From the NCBI GenBank assembly GCA_028583405.1, contig CM053257.1:30673293-30737292 (forward strand): a stretch of DNA of 64,000 bases, read 5' to 3'. Below are positions 44,901-58,661 of the stretch, in pieces. This DNA is from Pogonophryne albipinna (taxonomy: Eukaryota > Chordata > Actinopteri > Perciformes > Artedidraconidae). The notes beneath the pieces are model-generated. The model was not told where the DNA came from, made no database searches, and was given only the letters and a program-made list of their open reading frames with translations. The position numbers and the translations under genes are program-made. Position 1 is the first letter of the stretch; the number at the start of each line of letters is the position of its first letter.

Positions 44901-46479
44901 GGTAATGCAGCAGCAATAGTCAAAGAGGGGTTGAATGTAATATGTGAAGACCACGATGAAGACAGCTAATTCAGAACCACTCCACCTCTGTGCTAAGTCA
45001 ACCCCTCCGTAGATATTTAACCTCTAAAATGTGTTTGAACTTTACTCTTCAGTGGAGGGTTTAAAACATTCAGCATGATGAGGCGTTGGGCGTTGTTTGG
45101 TTTTCAGTGCCTCCGTCTCTCCTTCAGTGTGTGACCGGGAGGCAAATGTGGTGCCGACATGCTTCTGGTTCAGAACATGGCTTTTGGTTGTTTTGCTGAA
45201 TTTTTTGATTGCTGTATTTTTTTGTGTCATTGTTACCTTTTTCAGCATATTATGGAATATTTCAATGTGACACACAATGTACCCTTTTCTATCGTAGTGT
45301 AAGGAAAACACATTACTTAATTCCCACAAGTGTTCAATTATAAACACTGATTTAGTGTTGATTTATAGCAGTGAGGCTTTTTGAAATCTACCCGTAAAAG
45401 TTAATTTAATCATGCAGGCTGAATTGCTCAACAGGCAAAAACATTTCAGAACATTAATTTTTCATACCTCATCCTCATCCTCAAATTCAAGATTGCTTTA
45501 ATTTGATCTCTAACAAGGCAGGCTCAAGCCAATATGGTTCACCTTAAGAGGCTTTTAGAGGTTAATAACCTTTACTTGTTTCTTTAATTACTTAGTTTAG
45601 GCATTATTTACAAGACATGTTAGGCTATCTTTATTTGATAATTTACATATTTCAGATTTTACATTTCTACTTCACTACCAACCAAACCAATGCATTATTC
45701 AATTAATATTTAATTGCTACAAATCTTATTCCCAGCATCCACTTGTCCTCTTTTCCCTGCCATCATGGCGTTAGACCCCAGTGTGGCTGTAGCTTGTCCT
45801 TCATTTATAATAGGGGCCATTACTAGCAAACCTCCATCACACTAATGTGTTTCTCTATCAAATACAAATGCACTTACACCACCCACCTGCTACTGATGAT
45901 GGCAGCTGGAGATATACATCGGTGAGTTATTGCGCTCATTGATAGCATTTTGATTAATGTTATTAAAACGGAATTTTGTTGAATTAAGAACATTAACTTC
46001 AACAATCAACATGCATGTGTAATTGAACAGACTATGACATGCAGGTTATAATGTTAAGTGGCTCGCCTAAACATCATGGAGGCACAACTTGGGAACATAA
46101 TTACAGTTCACTTCCATTGAAGAAACATTTTAAATATTCAAATACAATTTAGTTGTTTTGTTGTTATCCAACAGCTGGTGTATCCTGCCTTGCTTGAGGA
46201 CACTCCGGCAGCAAGAGTGTGGATGGGGTCTATGGACATGTGTCTCATACTACTTGCTCCCCATTGATCTACTCTGATAATGCTCATTCCAATATGATAC
46301 CATAGTATGTGCTTCATTACCAAATGTTACCTTTCTGTGGTTAAACTCCATGTAATCCTCCATGGCAACGCTGCTGTTAGTTTGGTGGGGAGCAGGATTG
46401 GTCAACGACAGCTGACCGCGCCCTCAACCCATATAATCTACCTACCAAACTATTACCATCAAGTGTCGGGGGAATGACG

Positions 46480-46752
46480 GCTGTGCTGCTCGGTGCGGCG
46501 GAGGAGAGAAAGCATCTTTGTCTGCACGGAGAAGCTCGGGGCTTCCCTGCCTGCCTGCCTCCATCGACACAGCACCATCTTAAAAGATAAGAAGACTATC
46601 CTTTCTGAAGACAGAGGTCGCATATTCATCTGCCGCATTCATCTCTGCTCAGTTTAGATTTTTTCCCCCACCACCCCTTCCTCTTGTGCTTGCGTTTGCC
46701 TGGCTGGAATAATCGCGCCGTGTCCATGTGTCGGATCGCTGGATGATGCTCA
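46480..46752 (+). other. Possible 5' non-coding exon ending at a splice donor
   Basis: A local rise in GC and CpG (GGTGCGGCGGAGGAGAG; CTGCCTGCCTGCC), then CGATCGCTGG-like sequence and the donor GATGCTCAG|GTAAACGAC at 46752/46753. No long ORF, so it would be 5' UTR. Divergent from pygm about 9.7 kb away. By human synteny a large neuronal gene (NRXN2 region) might lie nearby, but nothing here proves identity. Confidence 0.35.
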
Positions 46753-49700
46753 GGTAAACGACACCGCTCACCTCCTACACACAAACGACCTTTTGGATAA
46801 TTAGCTTTAACGCGTGCTGCGGTAGGAAGCGGCAACATAAACCCGTGCCGTATCTGTGTGTGTTTTTCAATGTCAGTGGATTGTTTGTTTTCCAATTCGG
46901 GGGATGTTGGCGCAGCTGGTCGCCAATTATTGACACTTGTGTTGAGGAGTCTTTTTTTGAAGATTTCACTTAATGCAGCTAGAGATAACACGCTTTTAAC
47001 CCAAACCGTCTTTGTTATCAGTGTTTACAGTCAGTTGAGGTGGGTTGAGGAGAGGTAGAGCCCTCCAAATCCAACACGGTTGCGGATGAGGTCGCTTAAT
47101 TGCGTTCCGGAAGACATGTCCTGTGGTCGGGCTATACAGCACCCACAGGGCTGCCTTCTCCTCTGAATAAAGGCTGCAGCCCCGGCAGAAATATGGAAAC
47201 GAGACACCTTTTATTTGCTTACGCCAGATGCCACATGTCGGTTTGGCTGACTTCATGTTATATAAATATATTTAAAAGTGAAGTTAAGGTGGTCTTTGAG
47301 TCATGCAGCATGCAGGCCCCCTGTCTCTGAAAATGCTTGAGGTAGCTTATTTATTATTGAGAGGGATTTCATGTTCTGTGCCAAAGGATTGGGCAGTTTA
47401 AAGGTAGGGAGACAGAGAGGGAAACAGTAGTTGAGTCAAGCAGATGCCACATCAGCTGCAACAAAGGAGGCATTACAACCTATACCTGGAATTATGAGGA
47501 GGGGTGGGGGGAGTTTTGAGCTGGAAAAAAAAGGTTCTTACCTGGGTGATAAGATAATGTTTCTTAAAACCTGCAGCCCAGTATCCACGCCTACATGGGA
47601 GCTGCATGCCTCCATACAGCAGATGATCAGTTCAGCCGGGTCCACCACTGAGTGGTTCACATTAAAGCTCCAAAATACAAAATGTTTTTTTTTTTTAAAT
47701 AAATACATTTCAGTTAGTCCTCCACCCTTATTTTAACACTGACGCATATTTTTAAAGTTGATAGAGACGGTTTACCCAATCACAGTTTATTGTAATTGGA
47801 TTCCATGCATTCATGTATTGTTGACTTTTAATACATTCAAGGATGTGTTTGTGCTTGGATTGTTTTCTGGTTCTGTTGTTTGACATGGAAATTAGTATAT
47901 GGGGGAGGTGCCCAGGATTCAGACCTACACCCATGCACATATAGGCCTAGCATACACACTGCTCCTCCTGCTGTAAACCTATTTGCTTTGTAAATTCTCC
48001 TCCAACAGCACATTTTGTAACTCACTTCTCGCAGCAGGGAAACTGAATCGCCTGTATTCACAGAGCAGGCAAGGGCACTTCTAGCTCAGATTTCCTGTTC
48101 AGCAGTAATAGGTGACCACCTCTGCTTGGTTACTGTTGCTGGATATCTCTCAGCACCTCACTTGTGGACAGCAACACAATTGTTGCATCTCAGATCCCTT
48201 GCACATTCTCTCATAAACATTAGATGTTAGGCTATAATCTTAAATCCAGTGCTGACAGACTAATTTAAAGGCTGTTTCACTCTTTAGTACGCCACTTGGG
48301 TTTCTAAATGAACGCCACATTGACATCAAGGAAGCCATGGCTTGCTATTCTCAAAATGTGAGCAATGTGCTTATGCAATGCCATGCAGGACTTTTTTTGT
48401 GTGCAAATAGTGTCGTTATGGTGATGTTTTTAGGCAGCAATGCAACAGCGGGGTGTGTCACTGTCTTGGCTTATTGTTTTCCTTCTTGTTGTACTGCAAT
48501 TTTATTTTCACTCTGATTTAATTCACATGCTTATCTTTTTTTCTTATCCGCTCTGTTATGACACAGGATATGCCACTGCCAAGATTTTACTCACCACCAA
48601 GTATTTTTGGTGCCTTCAGTGCCATCTTTACCCCACTCGTGTTGCTATGTTTGACTCACAAGACATCTGTTTCCATTTCTGCTTCCAATGAGATTAAAGG
48701 GCTTGGGTAGGGTTGCCTTTTAAAAAAAGAAAAAACAGCAAATAACACAATTCTTCCTTTTAATAATGTTTTAAATAATATGACAAATAATTGTATGTTC
48801 ATTAATAGAAATGAACTGCATGGTACATCATATTATTTTTCATAAAGCGTAATAATTTAAATTGATCCATTATCTCATAAAGCTACACTGGTTTGACTTT
48901 AACGATAGCATGGCAGCTGCTGAGCAGGAAAGAATATAATATTTGATATTCAGATATCTGGTGGAAATCACAAGCAAATATAAACAGAGGGTTGGATGAT
49001 CAGAAGACATGAAGGGGGAGATGAAGGATGCCTGAAATAATGACAGGGCAGAGTTGACATGGTGTGTGTGTCTGTGTGTGTGTGTCACGCTTCAGCATGC
49101 GTGTACTGTGGAAGGTTACAGATATTGTGCGGCATAGCGAATTGTGTCGCTTCCTCTCTATCATACCCCATCAAGGTCATATCCACAGACTGAAAGTGGT
49201 GGCCCTGGCCTTTTCCACTCCTGGCTCTGGCAGAGGAACGGGGCCCGCGGACCACTGCTGCTTCTAATCAGGGCTGACGCGTGACTCAGTTGCATGCCAG
49301 CTGCACAGCCAAACCGGGATTATGTCCCCGGATGGTGAAGACAAAAAAAAGGTCATTGTTGAGATCTTTGTCTCTTTACACTTTTGGCAAGTTTGAGTTA
49401 TTTAATTATTTGTGTGTTGAAAACAAAATACTTGAATACAAAAATGTAAATCCCACATTCAATACCAGTCATAGCTAGGAGCCTTATTGTCAGAGTTATG
49501 ACACCAGCAGCCCAATCTAGGTCATTGTTCTACTTGTTTCAAGACTAGATAGAATGAAAGTCCGGATGTTGACACCAATATCTCTACAAGAACATATCTA
49601 TACATTGAGTGGCAACAGTTTCTGGAAAGCTTGATTGATATTTCAATATATCTGAGGAATAATAGTCGGTGAAATTGCCGGTTATTTTCACCACAGGTGG

Positions 49701-51280
49701 TACAGTAGGTGGAATGGAACTGAAGGTGGTCTATCATTTCCTGTAAGCTGAATGCTGCTCAGAAATCAGACAAGGCTGCAGAATTAGAGGCTGTCATATT
49801 GGGAAAAGCGGTGACAGAATTGTTATTTGAAAAGCTCAGCTGTGATTAATTTATTATGTGAATGACAAAAACGTATCTGGTCACATTTTTAGCTTGACAT
49901 AATGGCGACAACCAATCTGTATCATGCATTTATTTCAATTTATTTTTTCATTTCTGCACTTATAAAATCCTTCATGTTGCTTGAGTGGGTTAGAAAAGTT
50001 CAGGAAGCAGAATAACTGCAGAAAAGTCACACGCTATATTAATAGTAATGAAGTCACACATATGATAACTCGGAGAGCAGCACACCAGGATATTCCTTTC
50101 AGTAACGTTGGTACATCTTATGGCGTTTCCGTGTTACTATCGATAAAAGATCATTTAGGAACAGCAGAAAAACAGCTTTTATAACTGATGACCTTCTAAG
50201 GTTGATTATGAGGCATCCAATTAGCTTCTAGTCTTGATTAAGAGGATAGTGTAGACAAGTAATCACAAAAAAAATCGAAACAAGGTAATTGTGTTTCATT
50301 TCCTGTTGTAATTGGACCAAAATAGCATACAGAACAATACGTTCATAGTGCAGATAAAAGCCCCTGAGGGTGATATTTATAATACGAATTCACTATTGAA
50401 ACTAAGATATGTGACCAAGCATTTGAAGAAAGCAGTTTGTCTCTCTGTTCCAGTCAGGTCTTTTGTACATTCAAGAATGTTGCATTGCATTGCAATTGTA
50501 GATATTTCAGCTCATCCATTGTCATTATTGTGTGACAGTATGAGAAAAGGAAACTGAAACTGCACACTGATAACCAAAACATGCCCAGGCAGCATAATCA
50601 GTGCCCTTAGAGATATAGAAAACAATATCACCCTGTCAGGATATACATTATGCAGTAACAGTGCTCAGAAGATGGCAATACAGCGAGGCTTACTACACAG
50701 CACTGATAGCGAAAAAATGTACTCCTCTGTATGCTCTACTTACTGTTTTATTTTTACCCCAAAACAAGTAAAGCTTGGCGGTGTGATAAGGGACTAGATA
50801 TTGTCTGGGATTTTGGTATTCATACAGTAACTACATGATATACTCTGTGTGGGTTTTTAACTCATCCAAAAGGCTAAATTGCAGCTAAGTGGCCCAAATT
50901 GGGGCGCCTAATTGACTGTGAAAGAACCAGTATTTCATGAAATATCATCAATTTAATATATATTGTAAAAGAAAATATTGAGGATCTAGAATACTTTGAT
51001 ATTTGGGATTGCCTTGTTTAATATTTGGTTTTGCCATTCCTAAATGCAAATGATGCATTAGTAATGAATGCCAATAACAGACTGGATCAATACTGCACGA
51101 TTCATTATGGCACCACATTGAGCCTTAATGGTATACTGATTCCCCTTAAAAGAAACGTGTGCATGGGCCAGTTTCTTTTACAGGGGACACAAGGAAGGTC
51201 AAGCGCTCACCTTGAGTGACTGGCAGCCTGACAATAAGCTTTATCTACATCACCTCAGCAGCTGGTTGCTTGAAATCAAA
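46753..51280. other. Non-coding stretch, no gene recognised
   Basis: Short simple repeats only ((GT)n near 49061-49085). A somewhat GC-richer patch at 49120-49330 (GAACGGGGCCCGCGGACC) might be regulatory, but no coding potential is seen. Confidence 0.5.
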
Positions 51281-51284
51281 TGTA

Positions 51285-52075
51285 ATAAATCCCCACAAAA
51301 GTTTGGCCGTTGAAACGTTTGGACAGTACTTGCATCAGATCTGTTGCCAGGGACTTCTGATGGGGCTGCCGAGGTCTGACACTATCTTAGTTGCAGATCG
51401 CCCGATGAATATTCATTTTTCATTCATGGCGTTACTCTCACCGGCACAGGCATTCGTCTTTTCGGGATAATAGCCACGGGACACGATGAAAGGTAGATTA
51501 TGTTTCGGGGGTAAAACAAGAGCGGAAATAACCCGGCCAGTCGTCGTAAATTGGTGTACGACTGGAGGTCAAAGGGGCACGGCCCTGTGAGGTTTCTCCT
51601 TCCTTATCATGTCACATTAAAGCGGATGGCGAAAATCTACGTGGATGCAATTGATCAGTGAGTGGCATACCAGGCTGGCCGTTGATCAGGGGATTTCAGC
51701 AGCTGCCTGGCCGTCCATCCATCACGCTGATCTCTGCTGAGCCAGAAACCGGGCCTGTCACACTTAGCTGGCCAGCTGACTGCAGCATAGGATGGTGTGG
51801 TAAACACTGGGACAGCCATTTATTTCAATTCACTGCGTGTCTGCAGGCATCCCTCATGGGGAACAGATTCATGCTAATTCGTTATAGTATGCATCGGAAA
51901 TCTCATCTAATACTGCATTGCAAAATCAATCTTATCCTTGCCCGAGGCTGCTTCATCTATAAAGGCGTTTGTCTCGTGTGTCTTACCTGTGTGAGGAGGC
52001 TCCTTGCCGTATCAATGTCAGCATTCATTGGGTCTTAGTGGAGCTGCCTGATCGCGGCCAAGGAGCTGTTACCCA
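51285..52075. other. Repeat-poor block, candidate conserved non-coding DNA
   Basis: Complex, CpG-containing sequence in an AT-rich setting, with words such as GATGAATATTCATTTTTCAT, TCATGGCGTTACTCTCACC and GGCTGGCCGTTGATCAGGGG. No family-like ORF. The composition is typical of developmental enhancers, but conservation cannot be assessed from one sequence. Confidence 0.35.
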
Positions 52076-53254
52076 AGATTAACCCAGGCTGTTCTGTTGC
52101 ATGGCTGCTGAGGAGGAGATGTGTGTTTGTGTGTGTGTGTGTGTGTGTGTCGAGAGGAGAATCACAGAGTAGGTCGCTTGCCTGCTCCCACTCTCCGTTT
52201 TGTCTGGTGGCATTCTCCTCAGGATGAGATTTGACAGCGCTGGGTGATCTAACCATAGATGTCATGGCATGGCTGCTTATTAACTGAGCTTTTCAAGGAC
52301 ACACTCTGCCATCATTAGCAGTATACTGTACAGTTGTGAGTGATGGCTCCTGGTAATGCCACTGAAACACAGGAGGGACTAGTTGTCTCGTTACATATTT
52401 CCCATGTGTATTTTCTGAAATATCTATATGAGGAGCTAATTTCCGGAACATACTGTGTATTGATACCGTGAGGACGATAGCTCGGTTGCAATTTAAGTAT
52501 TCTTTGAGTGTTGAGGAGGAAAGAACTGTCATTTATTGTAAAGATCATCTGCTTTCATGATGGTTGTGTTTTAGAATATTTGTTAATCTTTTAGGATCTT
52601 CTGGGAACTCCCTATAAGAGGTTCTTGCACATTACCTGTCTGTGAGCTGCTTCATGGGCATTTTAAATGACTAAATAAGCGAAATAAATGCTCTCAAAAA
52701 TTAAGAGCAATGAATTGAAGATTGAGAATGCATTTTTTTAATAACCTCTGCCACATTTCAACTAAGAAAGCTGAACATCATGCTTTTAAAAACATCTATC
52801 AACAGGACTCTAATTAAAAAAATGATTAATAATCTTTGATGATAGAAATCACCGTGCCTTATTTCCCTCAGCCGTGCTCAAATCACTGCTTCATAGAAAT
52901 TACAGTCCATGGGTTGTTCAAAAGTAATTAACAATTTTTGGGACATTCTGAAAAACATTTAATGTTCCAAACACTTGCGGGTTCTCAAATGTTTCCAATA
53001 GTTTTACATAGTCAATTTTTATTTTTTTTATTTTCCTTCTATTATCCTTTAATATTAGGAATTGGACTTGTTAGGAAAAACAAGATTAAAACAAATGATC
53101 TCAACTGGCTTTTGCATATTAAGATACATTTTTGTCATTTCTTTCTTTCCTTTTTAGACTAACCAATTAATCAACACAAATAATTGTTTGTTTTGGCCCT
53201 TTATTGCGGATAATGCAACTTTCCCATGCATGTGAATGAGGCAAAGCTGGCAAG

Positions 53255-53490
53255 GCAAGTTTATTTATATAGCATCTTTCAACACAAGGCAATTCAAAGT
53301 GCTTTACAAAAAACGAAAGACATTAAGAAAATGGCATTTAAAATCAGTCATTAAAAAGAAAAGATAATAAAATAAACATTAAAAGAAAAAATACATGGAT
53401 AAAAGTTACAGTGCAGTTTAAAATAGTTCAATTAAAAGCAGCGACAAAAAGAAAAGTCTTTAGTCTGGATTTAAAAGTAGTCAGAGTTGC
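53255..53490 (-). mobile_element. L2-type LINE 3' end
   Basis: On the minus strand the last codons of an L2-like ORF2 (TLTTFKSRLKTFLF) precede the tail AAGCACTTTGAATTGCCTTG and GCTATATAAATAAACTTGCC. Only the 3' 240 bp remain. A poly-C run lies at about 53652-53674. Confidence 0.8.
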
Positions 53491-53689
53491 AGCAGCATGT
53501 GGATTACTTGTATCATAAACTGCTTTTACCTTGCAATCCTTTGTGACGAAACATACATTAATTGCCCCTGTGATGGTGCTTCACTCTGCAATATAATATA
53601 CCCCTGTTCCTTATTATTTCAGGATTCATGTCATGGTCGTGAAGCAACACTCCCCCTCCCCCCCCCCCCCCCCCGAGGGCAGTCTCTTT

Positions 53690-54250
53690 CCAGGGCTGAT
53701 TTTGGTCTGAACACCCGCTTTGACAGGAAGCATTTTCCTGAAATATCAGCCCACCGTATAATCACAATATCAAATACATTTATGAGCCTCAAAGATGTTC
53801 CCACTCATTCCTACTTTGTCTTACCTGCGTGAGATTGACAGAATCTAAATAAATTGCTCCCCACGACGTCCTGCGCTCGTACACACACATCACTCATGTC
53901 ATTATGTGCTGAAACAGATTCGAGTGGGTGGCAAGCGGACAATGTCAACAAATATATATCAAAAAGACAAATAGTTATTTTCAGCGAGGATCATTTTCTG
54001 TATGCAATAAAACACTGAAGTATGAGTGAATACATTCGGTGTTGAAAGTGAATATACCCGGGCAGAGCTTTGTCTAATGATGTTTGGTAGCTTTTGTTCC
54101 TCGGCTAAGCCCCTGATAGCCGCCACCCGACCTCCAACACTGACGGTGAAAAGGGTGGTGCTCTTATCCCGCTAGATTGGACACAGGCTTTGATTATAGC
54201 AGGTTCCTTTCGCACTGCCTAACCAAATAAACAGGATGCTGTCATTTAAA
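53690..54250. other. Candidate non-coding regulatory blocks (53690-53870, 54050-54250)
   Basis: Two non-repetitive blocks with phrases such as TTTGACAGGAAGCATTTTCC and CCCCTGATAGCCGCCACCCG, separated by AT-rich DNA. No ORF with family features. Speculative. Confidence 0.25.
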
Positions 54251-57200
54251 TCACCTTTTTTTTGTTTGCTCGGGGAACCCAAACCAATTGTATCTCTAAA
54301 AGAAAAGCATTTCAAATGGTGTTACAGCTATGTAGCAAACTGATGTGCATGCATTTTATCCTTTGCAACGCCTCCAGTGCATTTACATTTACTTAATGAG
54401 GGTACTGTGCACAGTAGCATTTTTATGCTTGTAGCAAGTGTTATGTCGTTACCTAATTACCTGGCTTACTGGGTTGTGAAAATGTCAGCTGTTACAGTGC
54501 CCTGTGTCACTGAGAAAAAAATAAAACTCAATATATAGTGTTAAAATTGGTTTCACAGCCTGAGAGTGGTTCAAGCCACAACACCCTATCTCCTTATGTG
54601 TATCACACTTACATCTACAGGTACAGTAGAAACACTGTTTTTCTCTGTTTGCCTGTATTTTCGAACTCTCCCAACAAGACAAATTGGCAGTTTGTGAAGA
54701 AACATAAAAGGCACACACACACGTACACACACACTCGCACACACACACTCGCACACAAACTAGCAGCACAACCATGACTACATGTTTTGCTATAGTTTAG
54801 AAGAGTTAGTCGCATATTTACAATTTAAAATCTATATATTAAAAAGGATGCTTTCAAGTCGCTGATAAAAACAGTTTGTGCAGCCGACAGCACAAACATC
54901 AGCTCTACGGATATTGAAAGGGTTGTATGTCTCTGTAAATTATGCAACATATAAATCGTCGGGAAAACAGCTGATGCAGAGATATGAGTTAAAAGTCAAG
55001 AAGAGGATCAAGTGGATGATGAAGATGAGGATAATGACGGCCGCGTTGTTGTGGAAGACTAAAGGCCTGATGGCAGGGGTGATGATGCCGCTGATGTTGA
55101 TGAGGCCGCTGATTATGTCTCTTAAGCTCGCAGCTGAACATTTCACAAAACAGCTGTGAAAATCACCACTAAAAGCAAATGTTAATGGCTGAGTGTGGTT
55201 TGTCATTTGTATTGATGGTGCTACTATGGTGACCTTAGTGTACCATCAAAACTAAAATTATACATTCCGTTTATATTTACCTGTTTTACCTCAAAAAACG
55301 TTTTGTCTGCTGCAAAGTACCAATGCAGCGGTATAAAAGACACTTTGCTGTGTTGCAAAATTGAGAGATGGATGAATAGATTGGATGGATGAAAAATCAC
55401 ATTTTCTATTACACAATTGATAGATGAATGGATAGATGGATAGATAGATAGATGGAGGAATAGTTGGATACGTGTAAATGGATAGATAGTTGGATGGATA
55501 GATAGATTGATGGATGGAAAGGCAGCATAACAAAATCTAATTTCCTATTGCACAATGACAATCGCCATCTAGATAGATAGATATATATAGATGGATGGAT
55601 GAATGGTTGGATAGATACATAGTTGGATAAATGGATAGATTGAATGATGGATCAATGGAAGGAAGGAAAGGCAGCATCACAAATCAAATTTCCCATTACA
55701 CAATGACAATCGCCAGCTGCAAAAATCTGTCCTGTAATATGGACATTGTTAAGAGTAGCAAACCCAATGACCAATCAATCATCGCTGATGGAAAAACCTT
55801 AGCCAGCTCCGTCACCCCTACCTGCCAAAGTAGACACATTCTCACCAAATCTATAAATAGTACAGGTCATATGTGAGTAATTCAAGTTTCACACCAGCCA
55901 CTATAGAGAAGAGTGCATGTCCATCATAAAAGATTGAGTCATCCCAATGAAGTTGCCTCTAAAAAAAGACTGAGGAATAAGAAAAAGGAATCAAATGTAT
56001 GATTCATAAAGTCGTGAGAGTAGAGAGTGTTGTTTGCAGCGTCACATACATTTGAGACACATTGGACACTGTGATGCACTGTGGAAGAAATATCTCACAA
56101 CTACTGTAGCACTTGAAGCCTGAAAATGCAAGGCAAATAGCCGCAGGAATGATGGCAAAAAGACTTGGTGTGTTCAAATTACGAACTCTATGCAATAATC
56201 ACGCTCTCCTATATATCTTGTGTAAAGGAGGTATTGTTTACTGAGTGAATCGCGGTAAACAGGAGGTGTGTGAAACAAGTGCATGTGGAGAGGAGCATCA
56301 CATAGTGGGTCTGATAATTGAACCTCACATTAAACCTTGCTCTGTTTACACTTGTTTTACATTCAAGGAATGTGAAATGTTTAAACACATTAATGAGCTT
56401 CCTTATTAAAAGTTAGGTGAGAAGATAGAAAACGTGTGTTTATGTGAAAAAGGACGTTAGAGATGGGAGAAAGTTAATTCAGCATAATGTATGGAAACAG
56501 TTAAAAAAGAATAATCGTATTATCCTGTTACTCAACTCATGAGGATAGAAGTGGAAGTCTAATAGATAAAGATATTTACTTTTATTATACGGCGTAGTTG
56601 AATACTTGATTTTGATTGGTCAATTTGGACATTTCAGAAGTTGATAATACTCGATAACACACCGCTGCTAAGCTAAATAATGACCGCTGCTGTAAGGAGG
56701 ATCAAGGGAGAGAAGAACAGAGGTTTAAAGACAGAGCGTTGGATGTCAGAGAAACACCAGAAGAAGGCAAACAGGAAGTAAACACTAACTAGGTATTGGA
56801 GTTGTTGGTGGGAAAGAAACTGTGAACAGACTTGGACAGTTACAGGAAACATCGATCAGTGTTGCCGCCATTTTAAGTTACGTTGTTGTTGTCGCAGTTA
56901 CAACTGTTGACACGCTATGTAACTGATTCTATTTTTCTTAACGAAAGCAATTCGATGATTTTTAAGTAAATAAACTCATTTTCAGTTGATATTGGGAGTC
57001 AAGACGTTCGCTTATTTGGTATGTGGCTGTTTAAAAATATATAAATTGCGAAGTCAACCCAAAAAAAAAGGATAGAATGAACGTGATCTTCAGAAAATCT
57101 GTAACATTGCACACATTATTTTGATTTCATTTCACACTTACCTGCACTTTATTACTAAGATCATGCTCTTCTTCTTCAAACAAACCGGAGAGCGATCATA

Positions 57201-57259
57201 CAAATGCATTCAGACAGTTTGGTTTGCACTGTCCAAACATGGAGACTTCTCCACAGAAC
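54251..57259. other. Non-coding stretch with tetranucleotide repeats
   Basis: No gene recognised. GATA/GGAT tetranucleotide repeats at about 55365-55660 are interspersed with a repeated ~140-bp phrase (GCACAATGACAATCGCCATC and ACACAATGACAATCGCCAGC). (CA)n is near 54713-54755. Confidence 0.6.
55365..55660. repeat. GATA/GGAT microsatellite complex
   Basis: Imperfect GATAGATA/GGATGGAT runs with an embedded unit (AGGCAGCATAACAAAATCTA; AGGCAGCATCACAAATCAAA) repeated two to three times. Confidence 0.8.
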
Positions 57260-57267
57260 GTCTAACC

Positions 57268-57987
57268 CAGGGGTTTTCAAAGTGTGGGAAGGTGAGCCCT
57301 CCCCTCAGAGAACATAAGAACAGCCGCTCCCCCCTCCTCCCAATTATTATTGCTATTATTATTGTTATTGTTGCTATAATGCAGGAGTATTCAATTGCAT
57401 TTGAAAGAGGTCCAGTAAGAGAACATGTCATTAAATGCTTTGTTTTCGCTGTCTACCTTTCTCTTTTTTGAGCACGCCATTTGAAATTACTCACTGACTG
57501 CACCGATTTGATTGGCTGAGTAGCGTCCCCTCCTTAAAACATTAAACAATAACTTTTATAAACCTTTTTAATCTTTATGTTTTAAACACTACATTTTTTA
57601 CATTTTCAACATCGTGGATAAATCCTTATATACTCCCGGCAACACACTGAATGTCAACTTTACCTCCTTATTACACTCACCCCTACTTTAGTGGAAACGA
57701 TGAGTCTGCGTCTTTGATGTGCACAGGCAGATGATGCGGGGGGATGCAATGTAGACGGGAATAAACGCAGATCATCCTCTGGCTGCAGCCTTGACCGGTA
57801 CTTGCTTTTGATCAAAGTCAATGCGGAAAACCCGCACTCACACAGGTAGGTGGAGCCGTGGGGGGAATGAGCACTTTTACAGCCTTTTTGGCGAGGGGGA
57901 ACTCGGTCCCCACAGACAGCCAAAAGTTTACTCATCTTTTTCTCGTAATTTTTTTCTCACGCTGCGCCTCTCCTGAAGCTTTCTGGC
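57268..57987 (-). mobile_element. hAT remnant with transposase C-terminus
   Basis: The end CAGGGGTTTTCAAAGTGTGG at 57268 is a typical hAT terminus. On the minus strand 57660-57935 encodes part of an hATC tail: GSTYLCECGFSALTLIKSKY, followed by SRLQPEDDLRL, as in ZBED5-like transposases. The 5' part is absent; the element is cut where Tc1 sequence begins (about 57988). Confidence 0.8.
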
Positions 57988-58661
57988 AAATCACATTGAT
58001 TTGCAAATTATGGTGGAAAATAAGTATTTGGTCAATAACAAAAGTTCATCTCAATACTTTGTTATATACACTTTGTTGGCAATGACAGAGGTCAAACGTT
58101 TTCTGTAAGTCTTCACAAGGTTTTCACACACTGTTGCTGGTATTTTGGCCCATTCCTCCATGCAGATCTCCTCTAGAGCAGTGATGTTTTGGGGCTGTCG
58201 CTGGGCATCACAGACTTTCAACTCCCTCCAAAGATTTTCTATGGGGTTGAGATCTGGAGACTGGCTAGGCCACTCCAGGACCTTGAAATGCTTCTTACGA
58301 AGCCACTCCTTCGTTGCCCGGGCGGTGTGTTTGGGATCATTGTCATGCTGAAAGACCCAGCCACGTTTCATCTTCAATGCCCTTGCTGATGGAAAGAGGT
58401 TGTCACTCAAAATCTCACGATACATGGCCCCATTCATTCTTTCCTTTACACGGATCAGTCGTCCTGGTCCCTTTGCAGAAAAACAGCCCCAAAGCATGAT
58501 GTGTCCACCCCCATGTTTCACAGTAGGTATGGTGTTCTTTGGATGCAACTCAGCATTCTTTCTCCTCCAAACACGTCTAGTTGAGTTTTTACCAAAAAGT
58601 TCTATTTTGGTTTCATCTGAGCATATGACATTCTCCCAATCCTCTTCTGGATCATCTAAAT

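Larger units (their letters stand above)
36920..46470. other. Intergenic region upstream of pygm, no gene recognised
   Basis: AT-rich non-coding sequence. Visible relics are a MITE (38966-39414), a dispersed repeat copy (41795-41965) and a short CATGCTAACATGTTGG-type repeat near 43210. No ORF here shows protein-family features. Confidence 0.6.

Noticed and set aside
47530..47700. Minus-strand exon ending CACCCAG|GTAAGAACC near 47540
   Set aside because: The donor is good but the upstream sequence shows no family-like protein and no acceptor; likely chance.
55291..55533. Ile/Tyr/Pro/Ser-rich minus-strand ORF
   Set aside because: Translation of the GATA/GGAT tetranucleotide repeat.
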